Origin: JANPBY01 sp963851405 | GTDB taxonomy: Bacteria > Actinomycetota > Actinomycetes > DATJPE01 | DNA length: 64,000 nucleotides | Direction of reading: 5' to 3' | Assembly: GCA_963851405.1 (NCBI GenBank) | Contig: CAWKPB010000005.1 | Location: 372,001 to 436,000 of the forward strand | The notes under the pieces: generated by a model | Seen by the model: the letters and a program-made list of their open reading frames with translations, nothing else | Databases searched by the model: none | Told to the model about the DNA's origin: nothing | Translations under genes and position numbers: made by a program | Shown here: one piece after another, positions 18,051 to 27,062 of the stretch | Numbering within the stretch: the stretch's first letter is position 1 | How the letters are laid out: each line of letters starts with the position of its first letter

Positions 18051-18210
18051 ACCCCCATCGTCGCAGGCCGCGCCCGCGGGCTGTCGCCGCCTCGCGGGCC
18101 AGCCGTTCCGGGAACCTGGTGCGGCGCTCGAACGTCGAATCCAGGCGGAGAAGTCTCCGTGGGGGTGAGGTCGGGCTTACCGTGGACCCGATGACGAAGA
18201 AGGGACGCTG

Positions 18211-18897
18211 ATGAGGGGCCGTGTGCTCGTCGTCGACGACGACACCGCGCTGGCGGAGATGCTGGGCATCGTGCTGCGCGGAGAGGGCTTCGAACCCTTC
18301 TTCTGCGCGGACGGCTCGGCGGCGTACCAAGCCTTCGTGGACACTCGTCCCGACCTGGTCCTGCTCGATCTCATGCTCCCGGGCAGGGACGGAATCGACG
18401 TGGCCAAGCAGATCCGGGCGGAGTCCGGGGTGCCCATCGTCATGCTCACAGCCAAAAGCGACACGGTTGACGTGGTGCTCGGCCTCGAAAGCGGGGCGGA
18501 TGACTATGTCGTCAAGCCGTTCAAGCCCAAGGAGCTGGTGGCTCGCGTTCGCGCCCGGCTGCGGCCGAGCCAAGACCACGAGACGGGCGAGATCTCGATC
18601 GGGGACCTGACCATCGACGTGGCGGGGCATGTGGTCAGCCGGGACGGTGCGGAGATCAACCTGACCCCGCTGGAGTTCGATCTGTTGGTCGCGTTGGCCC
18701 GCAAACCGAAGCAGGTGTTCACCCGGGAGCTCTTGCTGGATCAGGTGTGGGGCTACCGGCACGCGGCCGATACCCGCCTGGTCAACGTCCATGTTCAACG
18801 GCTTCGCTCGAAGATCGAGCGCGATCCGGAGAACCCAGAGATCGTGCTGACCGTTCGTGGAGTCGGCTACAAGGCCGGCGCCCAGAACGACCTGTGA
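18211..18897 (+). CDS. mtrA: Two-component response regulator MtrA, OmpR/PhoB type
   Basis: A 228-residue OmpR-type regulator. The receiver has Asp10-Asp11, the phospho-acceptor Asp53 in LLDLMLPG, and the conserved lysine in VVKPFKP; the winged-helix C terminus carries TPLEFDLLVALARKPKQVFTR and RLRSKIE, very close to known MtrA proteins. In mycobacteria and streptomycetes MtrA controls cell-wall hydrolases, cell division and development, and mtrB-lpqB follow in the same order here, which makes the ortholog call safe. The ATG is preceded by GAAGGGA. The upstream 160 bp are shared with the divergent envelope operon, a possible regulatory target. Confidence 0.95.
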   Translation: MRGRVLVVDDDTALAEMLGIVLRGEGFEPFFCADGSAAYQAFVDTRPDLVLLDLMLPGRDGIDVAKQIRAESGVPIVMLTAKSDTVDVVLGLESGADDYVVKPFKPKELVARVRARLRPSQDHETGEISIGDLTIDVAGHVVSRDGAEINLTPLEFDLLVALARKPKQVFTRELLLDQVWGYRHAADTRLVNVHVQRLRSKIERDPENPEIVLTVRGVGYKAGAQNDL

Positions 18898-18909
18898 CTT
18901 CCCATCGAC

Positions 18910-20622
18910 ATGAATCAGATCTCGTCTCCCGGCTCTGCGCCTGAGCCGCGCACGCCGTGGTCGGACCGATTGTGGTCGACCGGGAGGGATCTTCGAGATG
19001 CCCTGCTCCGCCCGATCCGGGGCATACGCCACACCTGGCGTTCGTCGCTGCACCTGCGGGTCGTGCTCACAACCTTGGCGCTGTCCGCGCTTGTGCTCGT
19101 CCTGTTGGCGCAGTTCCTGCTGGGTCGCGTGACGGACGGGCTGCTCGCCGCCAAGGAGAGATCGGCCTTGGACGAGGCACGGGCGGGCCTGGCCCAAGCC
19201 GAACTTCTGGCCGACTCAGCGGAGCGTGGGGGCGACCCGGTCAGCAATGTGGCACTCGTGGACGGCATCGCTCGGCAACTGGCCAACCGCGCGGGCAATC
19301 CCTCGATCTACGAAGTCCTTCTGCTCCGTTCACCCCGCAACCTGGTTGCCGACGCGCCTGAGTTCGGCTCGAACCAAGTGCTAGCAGTGAGCGTGCCGAC
19401 CACGCTTCGCGATGCCGTACGAGAGACGCTTCGCCAGTCTTCGACCTACACCGAGGTGAGCTACGCGGACGGGCGCCCGCCCGTGCCCGGCCTTGCGGTG
19501 GGCGCTCCGCTGTCTCTTCCCGGGGTCGGGTCGTACGAGCTGTACTACGTCTTCCCGCTGAACCAGGAAGCCACGACGCTGTCACTAGTTGAGCGGGCGC
19601 TGGCCGCAGCTGGAGTCGCTCTCGTCCTCATGCTCGGTCTGATTGCTTGGGTCGTGACGCGCCAGGTGGTGTCACCGGTTCGGATGGCGGCGCGCACCGC
19701 GGAGCAGTTCTCGGCTGGGCGGCTTGAGGAGCGCATGACGGTCAAGGGGGAGGACGACCTCGCCAAACTCGCGACGTCGTTCAACCAGATGGCTGGATCC
19801 CTGCAGGGGCAGATCCGTCAGCTCGAGGATTTGTCGAGAGTCCAACGCCGTTTCGTGTCTGATGTCTCGCATGAGCTGAGAACGCCACTGACCACGGTCC
19901 GGATGGCGGCCGATGTCTTGCACGATGCTCGCCTCGACTTCGATCCGGCAACGTCTCGTTCTGCCGAACTCCTTCAGACCCAACTGGACCGCTTCGAGCT
20001 TCTGCTTGCTGACCTCTTGGAGATCAGCCGCTATGACGCGGGTGCGGCCCTGCTTGATGCCGAGGCGGCTGACCTGGTCGAGGTCGCTCGCCGAGCACTT
20101 GAAGCCGCCGAACCGCTGGCTGAAATGCGCGGGAGTGAACTGCGGTTGGAGGCCCCCGGCCGGCGGTGCGTGGCCGAGGTCGACACCCGCCGGGTCAGCA
20201 GAATTCTGAGCAATCTTGTGGTCAACGCCGTGGAACACGGCGAGGGACGCCCCATCTGCGTGACTTTGGATTCGGACGCTCAGGCGGTGGCCATCACGGT
20301 TCGAGATCACGGTGTGGGCTTGCGGCCGGGTGAGTCCGCGTTGGTCTTCAACCGCTTCTGGCGTGCGGACCCCGCGCGGGCCAGGGCGACCGGCGGAACC
20401 GGACTAGGACTGGCCATCGCCTTGGAGGACGCTCGCCTGCACGGCGGATGGTTGCAGGCCTGGGGGGAACCCGGCGATGGCTGCAACTTCCGCTTGACGC
20501 TCCCGCGGAAGGCCGGCGCGGAGATCACGACCTCGCCGCTTCCGCTAGAACCTCGAGACGCGCGGCGAGATGACCACCGACTTCCGCTAGCGGCGGCCGC
20601 GCCAGAGCGGAGAGACCTGTGA
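18910..20622 (+). CDS. mtrB: Sensor histidine kinase MtrB
   Basis: A 570-residue sensor kinase: cytoplasmic N terminus, membrane segment at about 46-66, an extracytoplasmic sensor domain of about 165 residues, second membrane segment around 234-254, HAMP linker, HisKA domain with the phosphorylatable His321 in SDVSHELRTPL, and a HATPase domain with N box (NLVVNAVEHG), DHGVGL and GGTGLGLAIA. It partners MtrA. The last 40 residues are a non-conserved tail. Start ATG is 12 bp after mtrA; the stop overlaps lpqB by four bases. Confidence 0.95.
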   Translation: MNQISSPGSAPEPRTPWSDRLWSTGRDLRDALLRPIRGIRHTWRSSLHLRVVLTTLALSALVLVLLAQFLLGRVTDGLLAAKERSALDEARAGLAQAELLADSAERGGDPVSNVALVDGIARQLANRAGNPSIYEVLLLRSPRNLVADAPEFGSNQVLAVSVPTTLRDAVRETLRQSSTYTEVSYADGRPPVPGLAVGAPLSLPGVGSYELYYVFPLNQEATTLSLVERALAAAGVALVLMLGLIAWVVTRQVVSPVRMAARTAEQFSAGRLEERMTVKGEDDLAKLATSFNQMAGSLQGQIRQLEDLSRVQRRFVSDVSHELRTPLTTVRMAADVLHDARLDFDPATSRSAELLQTQLDRFELLLADLLEISRYDAGAALLDAEAADLVEVARRALEAAEPLAEMRGSELRLEAPGRRCVAEVDTRRVSRILSNLVVNAVEHGEGRPICVTLDSDAQAVAITVRDHGVGLRPGESALVFNRFWRADPARARATGGTGLGLAIALEDARLHGGWLQAWGEPGDGCNFRLTLPRKAGAEITTSPLPLEPRDARRDDHRLPLAAAAPERRDL

Positions 20623-22331
20623 ACGGGCATTCGTGGCGTCGCCGAAGCGTGATCGTGGCTGCGGTCCCGCTTCTGCTCCTTACTGCCTGCGCGTCTATTC
20701 CCACATCGGGCCCAGTCGAGCAGCGGGGGGAGATCCGCACCGAGCGCGACGATCCTTTCGTTCGGGTACTTGCCAAGGGACCCTCGGAGGGTATGAGCCC
20801 TGAGGCCATCCTCAAGGGGTTCTTGCGGGCGTCCGCCTCGTTCGACGACAGCCACGCGATCGCTCGATCGTTCTTGACCCGTGAGGCGGCGGCCGGATGG
20901 GACTCCGGCAGTGGGGCGGTCGTGTATCAGGAAGACCCTGCGGAGGAGTTGCTCAGCCGAAAGGGCAACGTCCTGAATCTGGTCGGCAACGAGGTCGCGA
21001 CCTTGTCCGAGCGTGGTGAGCTGACGGCAGCCGACGGAGCAACGACCGTCGATGCCGAATTTGGTCTGCGCAAGACCGACGGCGAGTGGCGCATCGATCG
21101 CCTACCAAACGGACTGTTTCTCACGCCGCTGGACGTCGATCGCTCGTACCGGTCCTTCAATCTCTACTTCCTCGATCCCACGTCGACCCGGTTGGTTCCC
21201 AACGCGGTGCTCATCCCCGTAGGGCCGTTGGCCTCCACCACGCTCGTGGCTGACCTGCTGAAGGGACCGACCGACTGGCTGCGCCCGGCTGCCCGAACGG
21301 CCTTCCCCGAGGGCACCGGCCTCACCGTGCCCTCGGCTCCCATCCAGGACGGAGTGGCGCAGGTCGACCTTGACGGGTCGGCTCTGCTGGCGTCCGCGGA
21401 GGACCGATTGGCCATGTCCGCCCAACTGGTGTGGACGCTGCGGCAACTTCCTGATGTGTCAGCGGTCCGGGTCACGGTGGACGGCGTCCCGTTGCCCGGC
21501 GTCAGCGTCGAACAGCCTCGCGATGCTTGGCCGGAGTTTTCTCCCGATGGCCCCAGCACGGGGGACGCGTATCTGGCCAGGGATGGACGCCTACTGCGTC
21601 TGAGCGGTGCGGAGCTCGACGTGGTTCCAGGGGCCATGGGCGACGGTCGGGTTCCCGCGTCCAACCCGGCGGTCTCGCTCGACGGGCAATTCTTGGCGGC
21701 GCTGTCACCCAGTCGCGAAATCCTCTATGTCACTCGGACGGGTCTCGCCAGCCCGGTCCGTTCACGGTTGACCGGGTCCGACCTCACTCCTCCTTCGTGG
21801 GATGCGACCGGATCGGTCTGGACGGCCGGCTGGACCGGCTCTCGTACCACGGTGTGGGCTATCGACGCGGAGGCCGACGGTGTGCGCCGCGTTCGAGCTC
21901 CGGCCCTCAAGGGGCGACAGGTGGTCGCCCTACGAGTCGCCAAGGATGGCGTTCGCGTCGCGCTCGTCGTTGAACGACCCGGCGCAAGCCACGCTCTCTA
22001 CCTGGCCCGAATTGAGCGCGGTCAGACGCTGCAGCTGACCGGTCTGCGTCGGGTTGAGGCGGCTCTGGTGGACGTGACGGACGTCGTGTGGGCCGATGCC
22101 GATCGCCTGGCTGTCATTGGGCAGGAACCCAACGGAGTCCCGCAGCCGTTGATCGTTGAACCCAACGGAACGGTCACCAGGGCTGCCGGATCGCTGTCGG
22201 AGTTGGTTCGGTTGGCGGCGGCACCCGGACGCCCCCTGCTCGCGGCGACCTCCGATGGGACCCTGTGGGTGGATACAGACGCCGGGTGGCAGAGCATCGG
22301 CCAAGGGGCAGACCCCGCCTACCCAGGCTGA
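20619..22331 (+). CDS. lpqB: Lipoprotein LpqB, MtrAB accessory protein
   Basis: A 570-residue lipoprotein. A basic N terminus and hydrophobic stretch end in the lipobox LLTAC with Cys24 as lipidation site. A GerMN-like domain spans about residues 190-290, and the C-terminal 280 residues form a repeated beta structure (LpqB beta-propeller). In mycobacteria LpqB interacts with the MtrB sensor domain and tunes MtrA phosphorylation. The GTG start overlaps the mtrB stop, as in other actinobacteria. Confidence 0.93.
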   Translation: MNGHSWRRRSVIVAAVPLLLLTACASIPTSGPVEQRGEIRTERDDPFVRVLAKGPSEGMSPEAILKGFLRASASFDDSHAIARSFLTREAAAGWDSGSGAVVYQEDPAEELLSRKGNVLNLVGNEVATLSERGELTAADGATTVDAEFGLRKTDGEWRIDRLPNGLFLTPLDVDRSYRSFNLYFLDPTSTRLVPNAVLIPVGPLASTTLVADLLKGPTDWLRPAARTAFPEGTGLTVPSAPIQDGVAQVDLDGSALLASAEDRLAMSAQLVWTLRQLPDVSAVRVTVDGVPLPGVSVEQPRDAWPEFSPDGPSTGDAYLARDGRLLRLSGAELDVVPGAMGDGRVPASNPAVSLDGQFLAALSPSREILYVTRTGLASPVRSRLTGSDLTPPSWDATGSVWTAGWTGSRTTVWAIDAEADGVRRVRAPALKGRQVVALRVAKDGVRVALVVERPGASHALYLARIERGQTLQLTGLRRVEAALVDVTDVVWADADRLAVIGQEPNGVPQPLIVEPNGTVTRAAGSLSELVRLAAAPGRPLLAATSDGTLWVDTDAGWQSIGQGADPAYPG

Positions 22332-22407
22332 CGCGGCGGTCATTGGACGTCCACAGATCGCCTCTCGCTGCTGGCGACATCGCTGGGCGAGCGGAAGCCT
22401 CGCGGGC

Positions 22408-23148
22408 ATGCGGGCCTGGTCGGATCCCTCGGCGCTGCAAGTGTCTGAGGCTCTGATCGACCTAGTGGCCCCCCGTCGATGTGCCGGTTGTGGCGAGCCC
22501 GGGTGTCTGCTGTGTGCCACCTGCCGCACGCTACTTCGCGGTCCGGCCTATCCGACCGAGCCCCGGCCAGCACCGGTGGGTTTCCCGCGGACCTGGGCGT
22601 TGGCGCCCTACGACGGTTCGGTCCGAGAGGTCATTGTGGCGCACAAGGAGCACGGTCGGCTCGGTCTCGCCGCACCCCTCGGTGATGCCCTTGCTGACGC
22701 GGTTCGGCGATTGCTCGACTCGGAGGGCCTGGCCGGGGCCAGGTCGGTGGCCTTGGTCCCGGTGCCGTCGACTCCAGCCGCCACGAGGTCGCGCGGACAT
22801 GATCCGGTGCTACGGATGTCGCGTCGGGCGGCGGCCAAACTGCGCAGGATGCAGGGGCGGGTCTGGTGTTGTCCGGTCTTGGACCTCGGGCGCAGAACCG
22901 CGGATCAGGCGGGGCTCGGCGCAGGCCAGCGCACGGTCAATCTTGCTGGTGCGCATCGGGTCAACGGTCGCAGGTTGCGGAGGCTGGCTCACGGAACCGA
23001 GCTCGTGTTGGTCGATGACCTGGTGACGACAGGGGCCACGTTGGCCGAGGCCGCACGCGCCCTGAACTTCGCGGGCCGCCGACCCCTCGGCGCAGTAGTC
23101 GTCGCCGCCACAGTCCTCCGGTTCGACCACTCGCTCGGACGCGACTAA
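22408..23148 (+). CDS. ComF-family phosphoribosyltransferase-like protein
   Basis: A 246-residue protein with an N-terminal zinc finger (Cys25, Cys28, Cys33, Cys36, Cys39 within about 15 residues) and a type I phosphoribosyltransferase fold ending in the PRPP-binding loop LVDDLVTTGATL near residues 201-212. ComF proteins support DNA uptake or recombination in competent bacteria; in actinobacteria the gene is fixed between lpqB and hpf and may have another job. The ATG at 22408 gives the normal family length, although the frame stays open further upstream. Confidence 0.88.
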   Translation: MRAWSDPSALQVSEALIDLVAPRRCAGCGEPGCLLCATCRTLLRGPAYPTEPRPAPVGFPRTWALAPYDGSVREVIVAHKEHGRLGLAAPLGDALADAVRRLLDSEGLAGARSVALVPVPSTPAATRSRGHDPVLRMSRRAAAKLRRMQGRVWCCPVLDLGRRTADQAGLGAGQRTVNLAGAHRVNGRRLRRLAHGTELVLVDDLVTTGATLAEAARALNFAGRRPLGAVVVAATVLRFDHSLGRD

Positions 23149-23516
23149 CGTCGGTCGTGGCACCCGCCCGGGTCCGTGGTTGCGTCGAGACACAGGTACG
23201 GTCGATCCATGAGGTTGCATCGTGTCGCGGTCCTCGACAAGCCGATGCCAGCCGCAGGCAAAACGGCCCACGTAAGGCGACTCGTTGTCGTTCGATCACG
23301 GTGCGGCTTAGGGATAAGTCCTGCCCCGTCGGAGGCCCAGATGGCAGCCGAGCCGGGAGAAGGGTGGAGTGGGCCGCTGAGCCTGCAAGCCCCTCAGCAG
23401 GCGGATGTGGGGTCGAAGACCAGGTCGGCCGGGCGGGTGTCCCTGGACCGCGCTCGAACTGGGCAAGTGATCGCTCGCTGAACGTTATTGACTCGCCAAC
23501 TGAGGAGGAGCACCGC
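23149..23516 (+). ncRNA. Long structured leader of hpf, candidate raiA-type RNA
   Basis: These 368 bases between comF and hpf hold no convincing gene: one frame is open, but its translation looks like shadow sequence with no recognisable domain. Several hairpins can be drawn. GGCTTA and TAAGTC pair around a GGGA (GNRA-type) tetraloop at 23305-23320. GCCTGC (23381-23386) pairs with GCAGGC (23397-23402), and CTGAG (23377-23381) pairs with CTCAG (23393-23397), two stems sharing bases at 23381 and 23397, so they may compete. The raiA RNA motif, a published structured RNA class, lies upstream of raiA/hpf genes in actinobacteria and Firmicutes; position and length fit. Membership is not shown by sequence inspection alone. 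Confidence 0.4.
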
Positions 23517-24161
23517 GTGGACATCGTTGTCAGGGGTCGCCAGGTCGAGTTGTCTGAGCGCTTTCGCGAGCACGCTTCCGAGCGCATAGGCAAGCTCGAG
23601 CGTTTCGACTCGAAGATTCAACGAGTCGACGTCGAGGTGTCCAAGGAGCAGAACCCTCGGCTCGCCGAACGTGCGTTGCGGGTCGAGCTCACGGTTCGCA
23701 GTCGGGGACCAGTCGTGCGGGCCGAGGCGGCGTCCGACGACAAGTTCGTGGCGCTCGACATCGCGTACGACCGGCTCGAGGCCCGGCTGCGCAAGGCCGC
23801 CGACCGGCGACACGATCACCACCGGCGCGGCGACGCCGTGCCGTCCGACGCCTGGCTGGATTCCGCGCCGCCGATCGCTGAGTCCGCGCACTCGGATGAG
23901 GATGATGCGACCGCCGAGGAACTGCCCGACGACGGACCCATGGTCGTTCGCGAGAAGACCCACACCGCCGTGCCCATGACGCTGGATCAGGCCCTCGAGG
24001 CGATGGAGCTCGTGGGGCACGACTTCTACTTGTTCCAAGACTCTGCCAGCGGGACCGCCTCGGTGGTCTACCGACGCCGGGGCTATCACTACGGCGTCCT
24101 TCACCTGGTCCCCAACGAGGGTTCCTCTTTCGACGGGGTATCCAAGGACGGGGCTGCCTGA
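23517..24161 (+). CDS. hpf: Long-form ribosome hibernation promoting factor
   Basis: A 214-residue long HPF/RaiA. The N-terminal S30AE domain (about 1-100) binds the 30S decoding region, and the C-terminal domain (about 150-205, with MTLDQALEAMELVGHDFYLFQ and the VVYRRRGYHYGVL strand) drives 70S dimer formation. The linker is acidic and Asp/Glu-rich. The frame is open far upstream, but conservation begins at the GTG at 23517 (MDIVVRGRQVELSERF), preceded by the strong ribosome site GAGGAGGAG. Expression is probably stress- or stationary-phase-controlled, perhaps through the long leader. Confidence 0.93.
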   Translation: MDIVVRGRQVELSERFREHASERIGKLERFDSKIQRVDVEVSKEQNPRLAERALRVELTVRSRGPVVRAEAASDDKFVALDIAYDRLEARLRKAADRRHDHHRRGDAVPSDAWLDSAPPIAESAHSDEDDATAEELPDDGPMVVREKTHTAVPMTLDQALEAMELVGHDFYLFQDSASGTASVVYRRRGYHYGVLHLVPNEGSSFDGVSKDGAA

Positions 24162-24238
24162 ACCGGGTCAGCCCCATGCGGATGTCCTAAACGTGCCATC
24201 ATGAGCCCGTTTGGGGGATTCGTACCTTGGAGCGAGGC

Positions 24239-24976
24239 ATGCCGACCGCGAACGCGGCCGCGAGTTCATCTCGGCGGCCGTTGCCTAGAAGTGAGCGTGA
24301 CGACGTTGCCATCCGGGTTCTCGTGGTCGATGACCACGAGTTGTTTCGGCACGGTGTCGTCTCGGCCCTGCGGCAGGCTTCCGGGCAACCGCGCCTAGAG
24401 ATCGTCGGCGAGGTGGCGGACGGTGAGTCCGCCATCGCTCACGCGGCCCAGATCCATCCCGAGATAGTCCTTCTCGACATCAGGATGCCTGGTCGATCGG
24501 GGCTCGAGGTGTGCGCCGAGATCATGGCTGCCGCCCCTGGCGCGCAGGTCATCATGCTCACGGTGAGCGACGACGAAGATGATCTCTACACCGCAGTCCG
24601 GGCCGGAGCGAGCGGCTACCTGCTCAAGGACATTTCGGCCGACGACCTGGCATCAGCCGTGCGATCAGTTCATGGCGGCCAGTCGCTCGTCAGTCCGCCG
24701 ATGGCGGGCAAGCTCTTGTCGGAGTTTGCTGCGATGTCCAGGCGCGAAGGGGAGCGGAGCGATTCCCCGGGAACGCCTCGCTTGACCGGCCGGGAGTTGG
24801 AGGTGCTCCGACTGGTCGCCAAGGGTCACAACAATCGCGACATCGCGCGCGAGCTTTACATCAGCGAGAACACGGTGAAGAACCACATCCGCAACATCCT
24901 GGAGAAGCTGCAATTGCACTCGAGGATGGCCGCTGTCGTGTACGCCGTTCGCGAGAAATTGCTCGAGATCACCTGA
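24239..24976 (+). CDS. Orphan NarL/LuxR-type response regulator
   Basis: A 245-residue regulator: a 25-residue variable N terminus, a receiver with the acidic pair in VVDDHELFRHG, the phospho-acceptor Asp80 in LLDIRMPGRSG and the KDIS lysine, then a LuxR-type helix-turn-helix at about 180-240 (LTGRELEVLRLVAKGHNNRDIA). An in-frame TTG lies upstream at 24227, but the ATG at 24239 has GGAG at the right distance. No kinase gene adjoins it. Streptomyces has a similar orphan regulator after hpf. Its stop overlaps the next start by one base. Confidence 0.88.
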   Translation: MPTANAAASSSRRPLPRSERDDVAIRVLVVDDHELFRHGVVSALRQASGQPRLEIVGEVADGESAIAHAAQIHPEIVLLDIRMPGRSGLEVCAEIMAAAPGAQVIMLTVSDDEDDLYTAVRAGASGYLLKDISADDLASAVRSVHGGQSLVSPPMAGKLLSEFAAMSRREGERSDSPGTPRLTGRELEVLRLVAKGHNNRDIARELYISENTVKNHIRNILEKLQLHSRMAAVVYAVREKLLEIT

Positions 24977-26199
24977 TGCCCCCGCGGGTCCGACAGACGA
25001 TGTCCCGCTCCCAAGCGAGACGGGTGGCGATCGCTGCCCAGGGTTTGGATCGTCCGCGACCAGTGGATCCAGGAATGCGCCAGATCACCGGCGTAGTCCA
25101 GCGCATCGGCTTGTTGCAGATCGACAGCGTGAACGTCCTCAGCCGCGCCCACTACCTGCCGGTGTTCAGCAGACTAGGCCCGTACGACTCCGGTCTGCTC
25201 GATCGGGCGTCCGGTCGCGCCCCGAGACGCTTGGTTGAGTACTGGGCCCACGAAGCCTCGCTGATTCCTCCGAGCACCCATCGGTTGTTTCGTTGGCGCA
25301 TGGCGCGCTGGCGTGATGAGGCCTGGGGAGGCATGAAGCGGGTCGTCGATGAACATCCTCAGGTGGTCGACGCCGTGCTCAACGAAGTACGCGATCGGGG
25401 CCCGCTGACGTCCAAGGAGGTCGAGCAGGCCCTCGCCCACGATGCACCCCGGAGCAAGGAGCATTGGGGGTGGAACTGGTCCGAAGTCAAGCGATCGCTG
25501 GAGTACTTGTTTTGGGCCGGCGAGATCACGTCGGCGGGTCGGACCCAGCAGTTCGAGCGCCGCTACGACCTGCCGGAACGAGTCCTGCCGCGAGAGGTCC
25601 TCAACGCGCCTGACCCGGACGAGCGCGACGCCTTCCGGGCGCTCATGTCGATCGCTGCGCAGGCGCACGGGGTGGGCAGCGAGCAATGCCTTCGGGACTA
25701 TTTCCGGCTAGGGACAGACGACGCCCGCCCAGCGTTGGCCGAGTTGATCGATTCCGGCGAGATCATGCCGGTTCAAGTCCAGGGTTGGTCGAGGCCGGCG
25801 TACCTGCATGCAAGCGCACGCGTGCCCCGCTCGGTCTCAGGGTGCGCCCTGCTAGCGCCCTTCGACCCCCTCGTTTGGGAGCGGGCTCGGGTGGAAGCGC
25901 TGTTTGGGATGCGCTATCGGATCGAGATCTACGTCCCTGCGGACAAGCGGGTCTACGGGTACTACGTACTTCCGTTCCTTTTGGGCGACGAGCTGGTGGC
26001 ACGCGTCGACCTGAAAGCCGATCGCGCTGCCGGCGTCCTGCGGGTGCAGGGGGCGTTCGCTGAGCCGGAGGCACCGACGGACACGGCCCAGCAGTTGTGT
26101 GGTGAATTGGGCCAAATGGCCCAGTGGCTGGGGCTCTCGGCGGTCGTGGTGTCCGGCCGCGGCAACGGACTATCCCGCGACCTTGCTGCGCTCGCGTAG
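24976..26199 (+). CDS. Winged-helix YcaQ-like DNA glycosylase family protein
   Basis: A 407-residue protein of the HTH_42/YcaQ family. The start has SRSQARRVAIAAQGL and the QIDSVNVLSRAHYLPVFSRLG segment; YWAHEASLIPP, the family motif near residue 90, is present, as is LLAPFDPLVW near 293. Escherichia coli YcaQ (AlkX) unhooks interstrand crosslinks by glycosylase action, and a similar Streptomyces protein (AlkZ) protects against a natural crosslinker. Coupling to an orphan regulator (TGATG overlap) is conserved in actinobacteria. Whether this copy acts on DNA crosslinks is inference. Confidence 0.85.
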   Translation: MPPRVRQTMSRSQARRVAIAAQGLDRPRPVDPGMRQITGVVQRIGLLQIDSVNVLSRAHYLPVFSRLGPYDSGLLDRASGRAPRRLVEYWAHEASLIPPSTHRLFRWRMARWRDEAWGGMKRVVDEHPQVVDAVLNEVRDRGPLTSKEVEQALAHDAPRSKEHWGWNWSEVKRSLEYLFWAGEITSAGRTQQFERRYDLPERVLPREVLNAPDPDERDAFRALMSIAAQAHGVGSEQCLRDYFRLGTDDARPALAELIDSGEIMPVQVQGWSRPAYLHASARVPRSVSGCALLAPFDPLVWERARVEALFGMRYRIEIYVPADKRVYGYYVLPFLLGDELVARVDLKADRAAGVLRVQGAFAEPEAPTDTAQQLCGELGQMAQWLGLSAVVVSGRGNGLSRDLAALA

Positions 26200-26390
26200 C
26201 TCAGCCAGACGTTCAACCCGCTCCCGACCGAGCGTGCGCTGGCATGGCTGGGTGGCACCAGTAGGGATGTGGACGACCTACCACACGTCAATGGGCGATC
26301 GACCCGGCTTGTTCACGGCTGTGGCAGCTGCTTGACCGATCGAGCCGGCGCAGTATTCGGCTGCGCCGAGCGGGATTGCCGACTGCCGTC

Positions 26391-27005
26391 ATGGCACCCA
26401 GCTGCTGGCAGACTTCGGCTGTGGCGGTCTCCGTAGATGAACTCAGTGACGCCGAATGGCCGGCAGCCCTCTCGCTGGTGCACCGTGCTTTCGTCGATGA
26501 ATCGTTTACGGTCGAGATGTATGGCGATGACCGTCTTACGCGGTGGGGGCAGTCTTGGGGGCTCTACGCGCCGCTGCGCCGTTCGTCATACTCGCTCGCA
26601 CTTGGGGCCAGGCTTGAAGGAGTGTTGGTCGGAGTCCTTATCGGGTCGACGCCGGGTGGCTGTTACCTATGCCAAGGGATCGCTCAGGAACCCAAACCAA
26701 GTGAGGTGGGGGCCGCCATCGACTGGCAGTTCCACCAGAACATCGCGGCCGTGCACGCGCCCTTGGCGACGCACGCATGGGTCGGCAAAGTAGCGACCGA
26801 GACGGCCCTGCACGGATTGGGAATTGGGCGAATCTTGCTCGACTCAGCGGGTGAAACCCTGGCAGTGAAAACGCCGATCCAATTGGTCTTGGAATGCGCT
26901 CCCACCCGTGCCGGCTTCTACACGTCCGCGGGCTTCGAGCCGGTCACCACCTTTGCTGACCCCGCGGGACCAGACGCACTACTCATGCGCCGATGGGTGC
27001 GGTAG
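26391..27005 (+). CDS. GNAT-like acetyltransferase (uncertain)
   Basis: About 204 residues from the ATG at 26391 (a TTG at 26376 and a GTG at 26421 are alternatives; no good ribosome site decides). The fold cues of a GNAT are visible: a strand-like SYSLALGARLEGVLVGVLIGS, then VATETALHGLGIGRILLDSAGE, an acetyl-CoA loop of the form Gly-x-Gly-x, and the PTRAGFYTSAGFEPV C-terminal strand. The substrate is unknown. Base composition is noticeably less GC-rich than the flanking genes, and the 190 bp upstream hold no recognisable gene, so this gene may have been acquired. Confidence 0.6.
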   Translation: MAPSCWQTSAVAVSVDELSDAEWPAALSLVHRAFVDESFTVEMYGDDRLTRWGQSWGLYAPLRRSSYSLALGARLEGVLVGVLIGSTPGGCYLCQGIAQEPKPSEVGAAIDWQFHQNIAAVHAPLATHAWVGKVATETALHGLGIGRILLDSAGETLAVKTPIQLVLECAPTRAGFYTSAGFEPVTTFADPAGPDALLMRRWVR

Positions 27006-27062
27006 CGGCGATCGGGCTGCCTCGTTGGCACGATAGGGCTCCACCGACGGAAGGGCCCAGCC

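Noticed and set aside
18109..18119. GTTCC/GGAAC near-palindrome upstream of mtrA
   Set aside because: Only 5-bp arms; expected by chance in this base composition.
16837..19197. 786-codon open frame on the minus strand across the membrane-protein gene and mtrA
   Set aside because: It runs in another frame over well-identified genes on both strands, is Arg/Pro-rich and has no domain; a usual artefact of high GC.
26200..26390. Hidden tRNA or small gene between the YcaQ-like and GNAT genes
   Set aside because: No tRNA T-loop pattern and no start with a ribosome site; nothing supportable.
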